Virus record (IMG/VR): IMGVR_UViG_3300046513_000272
Span: 1-40,514 of that record
DNA: 40,514 nucleotides
Reading direction: 5' to 3' (one strand)
Source of the DNA: a virus
How positions within the stretch are numbered: the first letter of the stretch is position 1; the number at the start of each line of letters is the position of its first letter. The position numbers were made by a program, and so were the translations under genes. The notes beneath the pieces were generated by a model. It saw only the letters and a program-made list of their open reading frames with translations, had not been told where the DNA came from and did no database searches. Positions 6,936 through 15,116 of the stretch are shown here, in pieces.

Positions 6936-7201
6936 GTCACGTGCACTAGCGCCTGTAGGTGGCGGGGTATCGGCCGACATTGTGCAAAGCGCTCGACAGT
7001 ATCAACCGTCAGCGGATCAGTCGCATCGACTACCTTCCAGCACGGCTGCTCGAGCGCCGGCCCACCGGAAATCTGAAACGCAATCAGGACTGATCGCCCT
7101 CCGGCCAGCTGCGCAAAAGAGTGCGGTTCCAACGTCCGGACAAAGCCGTTGTCGAGCCAGTGCACCAGGTGCTTGTTTGCGACCGCCTCCATAAGCGTCA
7201 T
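6875..7201 (-). CDS. unknown protein on the strand opposite the early operon
   Basis: The frame encodes 108 aa from ATG 7199-7201, with GAGAGG five bases upstream. The composition reads like a real protein ('NKHLVHWLDNGFVRTLEPHS', 'VLIAFQISGGPALEQPCWKV'), unlike the Arg/Ser-rich plus-strand shadow. It is convergent with and overlaps the end of the Cro-like gene by 61 bp. An operator-like site at 7240-7255 lies upstream. It may be a lysogen-expressed gene. No family recognised. Confidence 0.55.
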   Translation of the reverse strand: MTLMEAVANKHLVHWLDNGFVRTLEPHSFAQLAGGRSVLIAFQISGGPALEQPCWKVVDATDPLTVDTVERFAQCRPIPRHLQALVHVTYASAAPSGSPGANLAVPRR

Positions 7202-7239
7202 CGGGACCTCTCAATTTCAAATAGGAAAGAGCTTCGCAC

Positions 7240-7255
7240 TTTACTGCTTAGCAAT
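7240..7255. promoter_or_regulatory. operator-like site (weak match)
   Basis: TTTACTGCTTAGCAAT, read on the other strand as ATTGCTAAGCAGTAAA, matches the PL operator at 12 of 16 positions. It lies between the minus-strand gene at 7201 and the YmfL-like gene at 7289 and could control either. Confidence 0.4.
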
Positions 7256-7288
7256 AGTTGGCAAAACCAAAATAAAACAGAGGGATGT

Positions 7289-7756
7289 ATGGAATTGCGT
7301 GAAGCAAAACTCAAGATGATCGCAGCCGTCCGGGGTGGCTGGGAAGTTGCTGCCCCTTACCTCGGCATGTCGGTGAATGCGCTGCGCAACCGGGTCTATG
7401 GCGTGAAAGACCAGAAGCTGTCGGACGAAGATTCCCTTGCCCTGCAGCTACTGTCGGACACCAAGCACTACGCGGAAGCGATCGCTGCGGCGTCGGGCGG
7501 CATCTTCGTCCGGTTGCCGGACGGCGGCGAGCACGAGAACCAGGATCTCATGAAGAAGTTCAACGAGCTGTACACCAAGCTCGGGGACCTCTCGCGGGAC
7601 TTCACCGCGGCCATCGCAAACGATGACGCGATCGACGCGCGCGAGCGGAAGATCCTCGAGGAAGACGCACGCAAGATGCACCAGACGCTGACCGAGCTGC
7701 TGGGCCTGATGTTCCTGGTCTACGGCCAGCCCGGCGACGGAGGCAAAGATGCGTAA
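7289..7756 (+). CDS. YmfL-like phage regulatory protein
   Basis: I start this gene at ATG 7289 (GAGGG upstream), giving 155 aa; the longer frame from 7121 runs over the opposite-strand gene. 'MELREAKLKMIAAVRGGWEV' and 'AAPYLGMSVNALRNRVYGVK' are the recognisable start of the YmfL family (e14-type prophages), where a HTH reads the early region. A long helical tail ('AIDARERKILEEDARKMHQT') follows. Its place, after Cro and before the replication genes, is that of CII-type regulators. The next gene overlaps by 8 bp. Confidence 0.75.
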   Translation: MELREAKLKMIAAVRGGWEVAAPYLGMSVNALRNRVYGVKDQKLSDEDSLALQLLSDTKHYAEAIAAASGGIFVRLPDGGEHENQDLMKKFNELYTKLGDLSRDFTAAIANDDAIDARERKILEEDARKMHQTLTELLGLMFLVYGQPGDGGKDA

Positions 7757-8162
7757 CGGTCCGCGCGCGGGCAGCCGCGCCTACCTGGCTCTCCAGTTCC
7801 TGCTCCAGGTCGGTCCGCTCGATACCAAAGACTGGATGAACCACACGTCCGTCAGCAAGTCGGCCGTGAAGTTCGATCGCGAAGTGACCGGCCCTCTCAC
7901 GCGCTGGAAGCTGGTCGACGTCAACGAGTCTGGCGTCTTCTGCATCGCGCAGGCCGGCCGCGACTTCCTCGACGAGCGCGAGCCTGAGCCGGCCGAGCAG
8001 GAGGCTGTCAGCGGCCGCTACGTTCACCCGATCCAACAGCTGTCGGCACGTCATCGTCCCCAGCGCCCCCTGCGCCCTGGCGCCTTCGACTATCGGGACA
8101 TTCCATCCCGCTGCGCGAACGTCAGCGTGCCGTACAAAAGCAGCATCAAAGCGGAGAACTGA
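7749..8162 (+). CDS. unknown phage protein between YmfL-like gene and primase
   Basis: This 137-aa protein starts at ATG 7749 with GGAGG at good spacing, and its stop overlaps the next ATG as TGATG. The N-terminal 75 residues look like a winged helix: '[20 protein letters not shown]', '[20 protein letters not shown]', then a '[13 protein letters not shown]' wing. A role in replication control or loading is possible given the coupling to the primase-helicase. Not a named family to my knowledge. Confidence 0.65.
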   Translation: MRNGPRAGSRAYLALQFLLQVGPLDTKDWMNHTSVSKSAVKFDREVTGPLTRWKLVDVNESGVFCIAQAGRDFLDEREPEPAEQEAVSGRYVHPIQQLSARHRPQRPLRPGAFDYRDIPSRCANVSVPYKSSIKAEN

Positions 8163-11100
8163 TGAGCAGTAAGGAACAAGTCGTCTTGCAAATGCTCGAG
8201 TACGGGCTGCCGACGCTGCCCGCAAACCACCCGATCATGAACGGCAAGTTCCAGCGCTTCGGGCCGCAGAAGAAGTGCTGGTACATCCTGCGCGAGCTGA
8301 CTCTGGCATCGGGCTCCACTGTCGTCACCGGTGCGTTCGGACGCTTCCAGGGCGAGAACCGCAACACGGTGCCGGTGAAGATCGACACCTCGAGCATGAC
8401 CGATGAGGACCGGGCCGAGTACACCCGGAAGCAACGTGCTGCCGAGAAGGCCGAGGAAGAGAAGCGCGAGCAGGCCGCACGCCTGGCAGCAGGCCGCGCC
8501 CGCGACCAGTGGCGCAAGGCCGAGGGCATCCCGCTCGTGCATCCGTACCTCACGCGCAAGCAGGTACCGGCCGAAGGGCTGCGTGTCGGGCTCGACGGTC
8601 GGCTTCTTATTCCCCTGGTGCGCGGCGGCCAGCTGCTCGGCCTGCAGAAGATCGACGCGGCCGGTGAAAAGATGCTCAACAAGGGCATGGACGCGATTGG
8701 CGTCGCGCATGTGCTCGGCAACCTGGCCGGCGCCCCGATCATCGCGGTCGGTGAGGGCTACGCGACCTGCGCCAGCGCCCGCCTGTCCCTCGCCCCTGGC
8801 TACGATCTCCCGGTCGTTGTCGCTCTCAACGCCGGCAACCTGATCCACGTCGCCAAGGCACTGCGTCAGCGTTATCCGCACGCACACCTGCTGCTGCTGG
8901 CCGACGACGACTACCTGCTGGTCGAGCGTTACGTCGAGTGTCTGCTGGAAGAGTTCAAGGTGTCCATCGAGGTGCCGATCGACGGCGCAACCCATCGCGT
9001 CACTGCCGATGATGGTGAGCAGGTTGAGGTGATGGCGCGGTGGCGTGCTGATGCCCAAGGTATTCGGTACATCGAGGCCGACGTCCGCAAGGGCCGCGTC
9101 GTTCGCACGCCCACGTTCACGAATGCCGGCGTCGCCAGCTGCCATGCAGCGGCTGCGGCCGTTGGCAACGCCTCGGTGGCCACGCCGCTGTTCGCGATCG
9201 ACAGGGCAGGGCGCAAGATCACGGATTGGAACGACCTCCACATCGAAGAAGGGCTGGACAAAGTCGCGGCGCAACTGGGGGCGTTCCTCCTCGCTGCGCA
9301 GCAGCGCAATACCGATTCTCCCGTCGAGCCCACGCAAGCGGCCGAGGGCGCCGGCGACGCCGACCCGCTGTACGACCAGGCAGTGACAGTAGTGTTGCAG
9401 CATCGCCGCGCGTCGATCTCCCTGGTGCAGCGTCACCTGCGTGTCGGGTACAACCGCGCCGCTCGCCTGCTCGAGCAGATGGAGCAGGCCGGAGTCGTGT
9501 CCGCGATGCTGTCGAACGGCGACCGTGAGCTCCTGGCGCCGGCGACAGCCGGTGCCTCCCTTTCCCTCGCTGCGCAGCAGCGCAATACCGAGTCCACCGC
9601 ATCCAACCCCGCGCAAGCGGCCGAGGCAGTGCAGCAGCCTGCGAACGTCCTCCCCTTCGCTGCGAAGCAGCGCAATATCGATTCTCCCCCTTCCCCCCAC
9701 GCGGAAGCGGCCGACGTGCAGTCGCCTGCGTCCCCCGCTCCCCCCGCTGCGGAGCAGCCGCGCGCAAGCGCGAATGAGGATGTGCCGCCGAATTTTGACG
9801 AGAGATTTGGTGAGAATGCGCCGCAAGGACGGAGCCCTGCCGGCGGCGCTTCGCGCGCGGGGGCGGGGGACGGTGGCGATGAGGACGACCAGGGCGAGAA
9901 GAAGCAGAAGGAAAAGCCCAAGAAGGTGTACGGGCGCGATCACTGGGACAAGGTCGACGATGTGCTGGAGAACTTCATCCTGGTGTACGGCGAGGACATG
10001 GTCTGGGACTGCCGGCATCGCATGCTGATGCGCCTTGCCGCCATGCGCACGATCGTGGCCAACAGTGACGTGATGAAGTTCTGGAGCGGCGACGCCCGCA
10101 AGTGGGTGCTCAAGAAAAACATCGTGTTCGACCCGAAGGAAACGCCGTCGCCGGCCGAGAGCGGCCCTACCGCCACGGTCAACCTGTTCAACGGCTGGCA
10201 GATGAGGCCCAAGAAGGGCAACTGCCTCCTGATTCGGACGCTGCTCGCGCACCTGTGCAACGGCGACGAGGAGCTGGAGACGTGGATCCTGCGCTGGCTG
10301 GCGTACCCGCTGCGGAACCCGGGCGCCAAGATGCCGACCTCGATCATCATGCACGGCGACGAGGGATCGGGCAAAAACTTCTTCTTCGAGCGCGTGGTGA
10401 AGCCGATCTACGGCGACTACGGCTACGTGATCGGCAACGACCAGCTGGAGTCGAAGTTCAACGACTGGGCCAGCATGAAGCTGTTCATGGTGGCGGACGA
10501 GGTGGTGACCAGGGCGGAACTCAAGCAGATGAAGGGCAAGCTCAAGGGCCTGATCAGTGGCGAGACCGTCATCGTCAATCCGAAGGGCATGCCTGAGCAC
10601 GTCGAGAAGAACCAGATGAATTTTGTGTTCCTCTCCAACGAGCTGCAGCCGCTGGCCCTGGACAAGACCGACCGCCGCTACCTGGTCGTGTGGACGCCGC
10701 CGGCGCTCGGCCGCGAGTTCTATGAAAGCGTCGGCGCCGAGATCGCGCAGGGCGGTATCGAGGCGTTTTACCACTTCCTGATGTACGAGCTGGACATGGG
10801 TGATTTCAACGCCCACACGAAGCCGATCTACAACGACGCCAAGGATAGCCTGATCGAAAAGAGCCTGGCGCCGGCCGAGAGGTTCTATCGCGAGTGGTCG
10901 CGCGGCTTTCTGCCGCTGCCGTTTATCACTGTCAGCGTCAACCAGCTGTACGACGCCTTCAAGGTGTGGTGTGCCCGATCGGGCGAGCCGATGTACACGT
11001 CCATGACTGCCTTCAGCCCGATGGTCGCGCGCTACGCCGGCGACGCCATGCGCAAGCACCTCATCAAGTATGACCTGGGCAGCAAGGTGAAGCAGCGCAT

Positions 11101-11233
11101 GGTGTTCCTCGTCGGCGACCAGCCGCCGGGCAAGTCCCTGGCCGAATGGGCCGAAGGATCGAGCGCCCTTTTCGAGTCAGAGCTGCGGGCTTATCGCAGC
11201 CGATATGGAGCCAATGTGGATGGTGAGCATTAA
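8162..11233 (+). CDS. primase-helicase: Toprim domain, inserted FtsK-gamma-like winged helix, SF3/D5-like helicase
   Basis: This 1023-aa replication protein has several modules. Residues 1-190 include a charged helix ([20 protein letters not shown]). The Toprim primase core shows [10 protein letters not shown] (~196), LLADDDY (~245) and DWNDLH (~354). Residues ~400-460 form a winged helix with '[20 protein letters not shown]', '[20 protein letters not shown]' and a trailing NGDRELL, matching the FtsK gamma domain that reads KOPS sites. A Pro/Ala-rich linker with repeats follows. The C-terminal helicase has Walker A GDEGSGKN (~731-738) and Walker B LFMVADEV (~775), as in DUF5906/P4 alpha-like proteins. 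It would prime and unwind phage DNA, probably at the iterons just downstream. Confidence 0.88.
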   Translation: MSSKEQVVLQMLEYGLPTLPANHPIMNGKFQRFGPQKKCWYILRELTLASGSTVVTGAFGRFQGENRNTVPVKIDTSSMTDEDRAEYTRKQRAAEKAEEEKREQAARLAAGRARDQWRKAEGIPLVHPYLTRKQVPAEGLRVGLDGRLLIPLVRGGQLLGLQKIDAAGEKMLNKGMDAIGVAHVLGNLAGAPIIAVGEGYATCASARLSLAPGYDLPVVVALNAGNLIHVAKALRQRYPHAHLLLLADDDYLLVERYVECLLEEFKVSIEVPIDGATHRVTADDGEQVEVMARWRADAQGIRYIEADVRKGRVVRTPTFTNAGVASCHAAAAAVGNASVATPLFAIDRAGRKITDWNDLHIEEGLDKVAAQLGAFLLAAQQRNTDSPVEPTQAAEGAGDADPLYDQAVTVVLQHRRASISLVQRHLRVGYNRAARLLEQMEQAGVVSAMLSNGDRELLAPATAGASLSLAAQQRNTESTASNPAQAAEAVQQPANVLPFAAKQRNIDSPPSPHAEAADVQSPASPAPPAAEQPRASANEDVPPNFDERFGENAPQGRSPAGGASRAGAGDGGDEDDQGEKKQKEKPKKVYGRDHWDKVDDVLENFILVYGEDMVWDCRHRMLMRLAAMRTIVANSDVMKFWSGDARKWVLKKNIVFDPKETPSPAESGPTATVNLFNGWQMRPKKGNCLLIRTLLAHLCNGDEELETWILRWLAYPLRNPGAKMPTSIIMHGDEGSGKNFFFERVVKPIYGDYGYVIGNDQLESKFNDWASMKLFMVADEVVTRAELKQMKGKLKGLISGETVIVNPKGMPEHVEKNQMNFVFLSNELQPLALDKTDRRYLVVWTPPALGREFYESVGAEIAQGGIEAFYHFLMYELDMGDFNAHTKPIYNDAKDSLIEKSLAPAERFYREWSRGFLPLPFITVSVNQLYDAFKVWCARSGEPMYTSMTAFSPMVARYAGDAMRKHLIKYDLGSKVKQRMVFLVGDQPPGKSLAEWAEGSSALFESELRAYRSRYGANVDGEH
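9291..9714 (+). repeat. three ~58-nt imperfect coding repeats flanking the FtsK-gamma-like domain
   Basis: Copies at 9291-9347, 9567-9626 and 9657-9714 share the start TCGCTGCGCAGCAGCGCAAT and the end CGCAAGCGGCCGAGG, and encode '[10 protein letters not shown]...QAAE' units. A decayed fourth copy spans about 9738-9777. Copy 1 precedes and copies 2-3 follow the winged-helix segment, as if the domain had been inserted into, or flanked by, a duplicated linker. Confidence 0.75.
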
Positions 11234-11281
11234 CACAGCGACAAAGCCTTCATATGCAGGAAGCCCGTAGATAAAGGGTTT

Positions 11282-11487
11282 GTGAACGGTGTGAATGGTG
11301 TGAACGGTGTTCCCTCATGTGCGTGTGCGCGTGAAAAGCTGGGCAAAACAGAGGGAATAAAGGAAACGATTAGGCCGCTCTCTGCCAATTAACTATTCAT
11401 ACCCTTCACATCATTAACAAAGGTAAAAAAAACAAAGAGATAGAGATGTTAAGGGTAGGTGAACGATGTGAACGGTATGTGAACAGG
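11282..11487. repeat. iteron cluster, candidate phage replication origin
   Basis: The 278-bp gap after the helicase gene holds tandem 9-mers: GTGAACGGT at 11282-11290, GTGAATGGT at 11291-11299 and GTGAACGGT at 11300-11308. A second cluster has GTGAACGAT (11459-11467), GTGAACGGT (11468-11476) and GTGAACAGG (11479-11487). One inverted copy, ACCCTTCAC, lies at 11401-11409. An A-rich stretch at 11420-11446 lies between the clusters. Iterons plus an AT-rich tract next to a primase-helicase are typical of an origin. No DnaA box was seen. Confidence 0.6.
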
Positions 11488-11511
11488 CAATTTTTCGATG
11501 GGAGACGGTAG

Positions 11512-11763
11512 ATGGCGAAAGGTGGGATGAGGGAAAAGATGCCGACAGTCGCTGCGTGGATCGACAAGCTGCGCGACGCCTTCGGTGCCGAAGAGATTGA
11601 TGCGCAGATCAGGAAGGGCATGCGCGGCGAGCCAGTGTTTTTCGCAAGCGAGAACGGGTTCACAGTCGGCACCCCGAGCCCCCCTCGAGTCAGGGTGCAG
11701 TGGGACGAGCGAGGCCTGCCTTACGTCATCGAGCCGGGCCAGCAGCAAAGCACGAAGGGATGA
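11512..11763 (+). CDS. unknown small phage protein
   Basis: This 83-aa protein starts at ATG 11512 with GGGAGA about nine bases upstream. It begins MAKGGMREKMPTVAAWIDKL, followed by RDAFGAEEIDAQIRKGMRGE and a short beta segment (VFFASENGFTVG). Its stop overlaps the next start by ATGA. The first gene after the iterons; no recognised family. Confidence 0.65.
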   Translation: MAKGGMREKMPTVAAWIDKLRDAFGAEEIDAQIRKGMRGEPVFFASENGFTVGTPSPPRVRVQWDERGLPYVIEPGQQQSTKG

Positions 11764-12776
11764 GCGCCATAGAGCGCTGGGAAAACTGGAAGGGTGAAAG
11801 GGGTTTAACGATGGGAGCAGGGTTGGAAATGGAAGCGATTTTTGGAAGTACTGGCCAGGCCGTGCACGTGGCCTTCGTGGTGATGAGCCAGCCGGCGATG
11901 CAGGACGCGCCGATGCGCAAGGCGCTGATCCGCGTGCTGGAATCGATCAGGCTTGAGGACAAGCAGCGCGCCTGGCTCGACCAGCTGCGCGGCCAGCCGT
12001 CCGAGTCGGTCAACTTCGGTGGCCTGAGCGGTGACGAGGTGCGCGCGCAGTGCGCGATGATCACCCAAGCCGTCAAGCACCTGCCGAAGCCGGAGATGTG
12101 GACGCTGCAGGCGAAGTACGGCCACGTCGAGTTCGAGGACATCGCACCGGCGGATCTCACGGGCGAGCAGCTGGCCGACGCCTTCGACCGCGCGACCAAG
12201 CAGGTCGAGGCGGCGACGGCAAAGATGCGCCAGGCGCGGGTTGCGCTCGAGGCGTCGCGGGAGCAGTATCTGGCAAGCCAGGGCCGCATCACCAGTGCAG
12301 ACGTGGAGGCTACGATCCGCAACCAGTACGAGGCCGCGCGCGACGATGTGCGCGATGCTGGTGGCGAACTGGCGCGAGCCGAGGCGGCAGCCCGAACCGT
12401 GCAGATCGCGATCGACCGCGCCAAGGGCGGAGTGACGGACAGCGGCCGACCTACCGGTGGGCAGTCCCGTCGCTTCGCTTTCTCGGCCGAACGAATCGAG
12501 GCCATCAAGGGCCTGTCCGATTGGCTCCGGCCGCAGTTCCCGCGCATCAAGCCTCTCGCCCTGGATTGCATGCTGGGCCGGCTGTTCGCCAACCATGCAA
12601 AGGTCGGCGTCACGTTCCGCGACCTAGCCAATTCGTTCGGCGGCAACCCGATGCTCTACCAGCGCGCGTCGTTTAAGATGAGCAACAAGCTGCGCGAGCT
12701 CGAGGACATGGCGATCAAGCGTCTGGAAGAGCGGCTCGTCAATGATGGTGTTGCATTGCCGACAGAAATTGATTGA
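11760..12776 (+). CDS. candidate Q-like late gene regulator (antiterminator)
   Basis: I place the start at ATG 11760, overlapping the previous TGA, giving 338 aa. Residues ~75-125 contain 'DEVRAQCAMITQAVKHLPKP' then EMWTLQAKYGH, the kind of segment seen in phage Q-like late regulators. A coiled-coil insert follows (ATKQVEAATAKMRQARVALE). The C-terminal 100 residues carry a HTH-like stretch ('VTFRDLANSFGGNPMLYQRA', 'SNKLRELEDMAIKRLEERL'). The gene ends exactly on a strong promoter followed by terminators, the lambda Q/pR'/tR' layout. The family match is loose; position is the stronger argument. Confidence 0.5.
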   Translation: MSAIERWENWKGERGLTMGAGLEMEAIFGSTGQAVHVAFVVMSQPAMQDAPMRKALIRVLESIRLEDKQRAWLDQLRGQPSESVNFGGLSGDEVRAQCAMITQAVKHLPKPEMWTLQAKYGHVEFEDIAPADLTGEQLADAFDRATKQVEAATAKMRQARVALEASREQYLASQGRITSADVEATIRNQYEAARDDVRDAGGELARAEAAARTVQIAIDRAKGGVTDSGRPTGGQSRRFAFSAERIEAIKGLSDWLRPQFPRIKPLALDCMLGRLFANHAKVGVTFRDLANSFGGNPMLYQRASFKMSNKLRELEDMAIKRLEERLVNDGVALPTEID

Positions 12777-12802
12777 CGGCATTGTTACAGCACATGTATA
12801 TT
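12773..12802 (+). promoter_or_regulatory. late promoter (pR'-like)
   Basis: TTGACG (12773-12778), an 18-bp spacer and TATATT (12797-12802) form a strong sigma-70 promoter overlapping the stop codon of the Q-like gene. The first terminator begins about 40 bp beyond. It is the only good promoter seen ahead of the 22-kb late operon. Confidence 0.75.
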
Positions 12803-12843
12803 TTCGCCATTCTCGAAGCAATTACGCCTTGAGCCCGAATTCA

Positions 12844-12888
12844 AGCAAAAGCCCTGTCCGGTGAACGCCCGACAGGGCTTTTGCTTTC
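12844..12888 (+). terminator. terminator after the late promoter (tR'-like)
   Basis: A perfect 15-bp inverted repeat (AGCAAAAGCCCTGTC at 12844-12858, GACAGGGCTTTTGCT at 12871-12885) has a 12-base loop, with T-rich sequence at the end of the stem. It would end late transcription unless antiterminated. Confidence 0.8.
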
Positions 12889-13017
12889 CAGCGTCTCCTC
12901 GGCGCCACCCCTGGCGCCTTTGCCGGTCCGTGCCGGTGCTTTTTATTCTCAACGACGAAAGGTGGTGATCCTGTCTCGATCCGCTACAAAGCGGGGGATA
13001 CAACGCATCGTTCGTTT

Positions 13018-13039
13018 GCCTGGTTCGCCAGGCTTTTTT
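13018..13039 (+). terminator. second terminator before the late operon
   Basis: GCCTGG-TTCG-CCAGGC followed by six T (13034-13039). Two weaker GC hairpins (GGCGCC repeats at 12901-12918 and a CCGG hairpin near 12925-12940) lie between this and the first terminator. Confidence 0.8.
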
Positions 13040-13042
13040 ATT

Positions 13043-13060
13043 CGTGTAGACGTCTGCACA
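13043..13060. repeat. dispersed 18-bp palindrome, copy 2
   Basis: CGTGTAGACGTCTGCACA differs from the consensus at 2 of 18 positions. It is non-coding, between the terminator and the first late gene. Confidence 0.65.
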
Positions 13061-13071
13061 AGGGTGAGGTG

Positions 13072-13827
13072 ATGGCGAAGGTACACGTTCAGGGCTTGCC
13101 GGAGCTGCTCCGCAACATGAGCGACGTGCAGCGCAAGCATGCCCCGTTCGCAGTCGCGATGGCCCTGACGAAAACAGCGCAGAGGGCGCAAGCAGGTGTG
13201 CTGGACGTGATGCGCCAACGGTTCGACCGGCCCACTCCGTACACGCTCAACAGCCTGCGCGTCGTGCCTGCGAAGAAGTCCGACACGCAGCCCTTTGCGA
13301 AGGTGTACTTCAAGGACGATGCTTTCAAGGGGACACCTGCGAGCAAGTTTCTCACGCCTGAGGTCTACGGCGGCGCCCGGGGTGCAAAGCGCTTCGAGAG
13401 GGCGCTCATCGGCAAAGGGCTCATGCGTAGTGGTCAGTTCGCGGTCCCGGCCTCGGGTGCGCAGCTCGATGCGTACGGTAACGTCAGGCGTGCACAGATC
13501 GTCCAGATCCTATCGGCGCTGCGTGCGTTCGGCGAGCAGGGCTACATGGCCAACCGCACGAACAGCAAGCGCAGCCAACGCAAGGGCAGGGCGGCGCAAT
13601 ACTTCGTCGCCACGATGGACGGTGTCGAAGGCATTTGGCAGCGCAAACAGTTCGGGCATGGCGAGGGCATCCGGCCCGTCTTCGTGTTCACTGGCGGCGC
13701 ACCGCACTATCGTGTGCGCGTGCCCTTCGACAAGATCGTCGAGAACGTCGCCCGCGCTCGATTCGTCGGCGAGTTCAAGTCCGCGATGGACTATGCGCTG
13801 CAGAGAGCAGCGACCCCGCGGAAGTAG
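13072..13827 (+). CDS. phage structural protein, possibly minor tail protein Z-like
   Basis: This 251-aa protein starts at ATG 13072 with AGGG seven bases upstream. It is basic, begins MAKVHVQGLPELLRNMSDVQ, and continues with AMALTKTAQRAQAGVLDVMR, like the N-terminal helices of minor tail protein Z or neck-type proteins that coat DNA or join head and tail. First gene of the late operon, before the terminase, an unusual place for a tail gene. The assignment is tentative. Confidence 0.5.
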   Translation: MAKVHVQGLPELLRNMSDVQRKHAPFAVAMALTKTAQRAQAGVLDVMRQRFDRPTPYTLNSLRVVPAKKSDTQPFAKVYFKDDAFKGTPASKFLTPEVYGGARGAKRFERALIGKGLMRSGQFAVPASGAQLDAYGNVRRAQIVQILSALRAFGEQGYMANRTNSKRSQRKGRAAQYFVATMDGVEGIWQRKQFGHGEGIRPVFVFTGGAPHYRVRVPFDKIVENVARARFVGEFKSAMDYALQRAATPRK

Positions 13828-13901
13828 CGATTCCTCGGGCTCGGCCGATTGTCCTTCCGCGCGAAAGCGCATAACAGCAAGACCAACCAGAAAGTTGAGC
13901 C

Positions 13902-14333
13902 ATGAGCACGACAACCATCAAGTACTTCGCCTTCGCCCATCTGCCGGCGCACCTGCAGCTTGTCAGCAAGCCGATTGGCGAGCTGGCCCACCAGTTCGAG
14001 CAGCAGCTGCCTGACGGTCCCGAGAAATCGACCGGCATGCGCAAGCTGCTGGAGGCGAAGGACTGCTTTGTGCGCGCTGCCCTCGAGGCGCCGAAGCAGG
14101 CTGCAGCCGGTGCCCTGCAGCCGCATCAGCAGCGCGTCGTCGACGAGAAGCGCGACCTGGACGAGAAGCTGGAGAAGCTCGTCGCCTTCACGCGCTCCCC
14201 GACTTTCGCCGACCTCGACAGTGGCGAGCGCAACCGCCTCGACCAGCAGGCCGCCACGATGGCGATGTACTCCGACATCCTCGGTGATCGCATCGCCGCC
14301 TTCTCGCCGGCCGGCGAGGGCACCGCAGCCTGA
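13902..14333 (+). CDS. putative anti-CBASS cyclic-nucleotide sponge: Acb2/Tad1-like hairpin plus crAss001_48-like half
   Basis: This 143-aa protein looks bipartite. Residues ~7-60 (KYFAFAHLPAHLQLVSKPIG ... 'QQLPDGPEKSTGMRKLLEAK' then DCFVRAAL) match the pattern of the Acb2/Tad1 helical-hairpin family, small phage proteins that sequester CBASS cyclic dinucleotides and trinucleotides. Residues ~72-135 ('QPHQQRVVDEKRDLDEKLEK' ... 'ATMAMYSDILGDRIAAF') resemble the crAss001_48-related family. Both halves are helical. It sits between structural genes ahead of the terminase, a common place for anti-defence genes. Recognition is from memory of sequence patterns, so moderate confidence. Confidence 0.58.
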   Translation: MSTTTIKYFAFAHLPAHLQLVSKPIGELAHQFEQQLPDGPEKSTGMRKLLEAKDCFVRAALEAPKQAAAGALQPHQQRVVDEKRDLDEKLEKLVAFTRSPTFADLDSGERNRLDQQAATMAMYSDILGDRIAAFSPAGEGTAA

Positions 14334-14487
14334 CGGTCCACAGCCCGGCCGTCTAGGCCAGCCCCGCCCCGCCTGCGGTCCTCGCCAGCCCGGGCAGCCT
14401 CCCGAATTTCCAGGGTCCTTCCCGGGGGTGTCGGTTGACGGGTAATTCGAGCCACGACATTCGTGTCGTCACAAACTTTTAAAGGGG

Positions 14488-14533
14488 TAGTCACCCGGTA
14501 GTCAGTAGTCAGTAGTCAGCATAAGGGTAGTCA
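14488..14533 (+). repeat. five TAGTCA repeats upstream of terminase small subunit, candidate cos/TerS-binding region
   Basis: TAGTCA begins at 14488, 14499, 14506, 14513 and 14528, spaced 11, 7, 7 and 15 bp. The repeats fill the end of a 200-bp non-coding gap directly before the terminase small-subunit start at 14535. In lambdoid phages, terminase-binding repeats of the cos site lie next to this gene. Cleavage position not identifiable. Confidence 0.5.
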
Positions 14534-14534
14534 C

Positions 14535-15116
14535 ATGGCTTTGATGGGATACCGCGAATACTCGCGGCACGCGGGCGTCACGCTGCGCGCAGTGCAAAAG
14601 GCGATCGAGGCCGGCCACATCAAAGTCCAGGAAGGCAAGAAGATCGACTCCGACCAGGCGGACCGCGACTGGCGCAACAGCGGCGAGATCCAGCGCAGCA
14701 TCGTCAGCATCACGGAGACGGAGAGGCGCCCCGCGCCCTCGGCTGCTGTTCGCAACGGTGGTGCCCGGGGCGACGGGGACCTGGTCGATGATGACCCCGC
14801 CGAGGGGGAGGGAGATGCTACGACTCGCGAATACCGCGCGCACCGCGCCGATCGCGAGAAGTACAGCGCGCTGAAGCAGAAGCTCGAATACGAGCAGCTG
14901 GCCGGCGAGCTGATCCCTGTCGAGGACGCCAAGCGCATTGCGTCGACCACCTTCCGCGGCATCCGCGATTCGGTCCTCAACGTGCCGGCGCGCTTGAAGG
15001 ACCAGCTGGCGGCGCTCGACGATCCGCACGCGTGCGAGCGCCTGGTGGAGTCGGCCCTCGCGGCGGCGCTGGCCAGCATCGACATCGGCAAACTGCTGCA
15101 GGAACAGGACGACTAG
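14535..15116 (+). CDS. terminase small subunit (gpNu1-like)
   Basis: This 193-aa protein starts at ATG 14535 (AAGGG eight bases upstream). The N-terminal winged-helix DNA-binding region reads 'GYREYSRHAGVTLRAVQKAI' then EAGHIKVQEGKKIDSDQADR, typical of gpNu1-type terminase small subunits that recognise cos. An acidic linker is followed by a long helix 'REYRAHRADREKYSALKQKL' and the dimerisation part with GELIPVEDAKRIASTTFRGI. It abuts the large-subunit gene (TAG then ATG). Confidence 0.85.
   Translation: MALMGYREYSRHAGVTLRAVQKAIEAGHIKVQEGKKIDSDQADRDWRNSGEIQRSIVSITETERRPAPSAAVRNGGARGDGDLVDDDPAEGEGDATTREYRAHRADREKYSALKQKLEYEQLAGELIPVEDAKRIASTTFRGIRDSVLNVPARLKDQLAALDDPHACERLVESALAAALASIDIGKLLQEQDD

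Noticed and set aside
9291-9777. Intein or CRISPR-like array in the primase gene
   Set aside because: Repeats are imperfect, in frame, unevenly spaced and encode a Pro/Ala-rich linker; no intein splice motifs and no unique spacers.
8090-11059. 989-aa open frame on the minus strand opposite the primase-helicase
   Set aside because: It mirrors a coding region with clear Toprim and Walker motifs; composition (His/Arg/Leu/Val-rich, no domains) is that of an antisense shadow in GC-rich DNA.
12294-12311. Seventh copy of the 18-bp palindrome (GTGCAGACGTGG)
   Set aside because: Only the left half matches; the right half is unrelated, so not palindromic.
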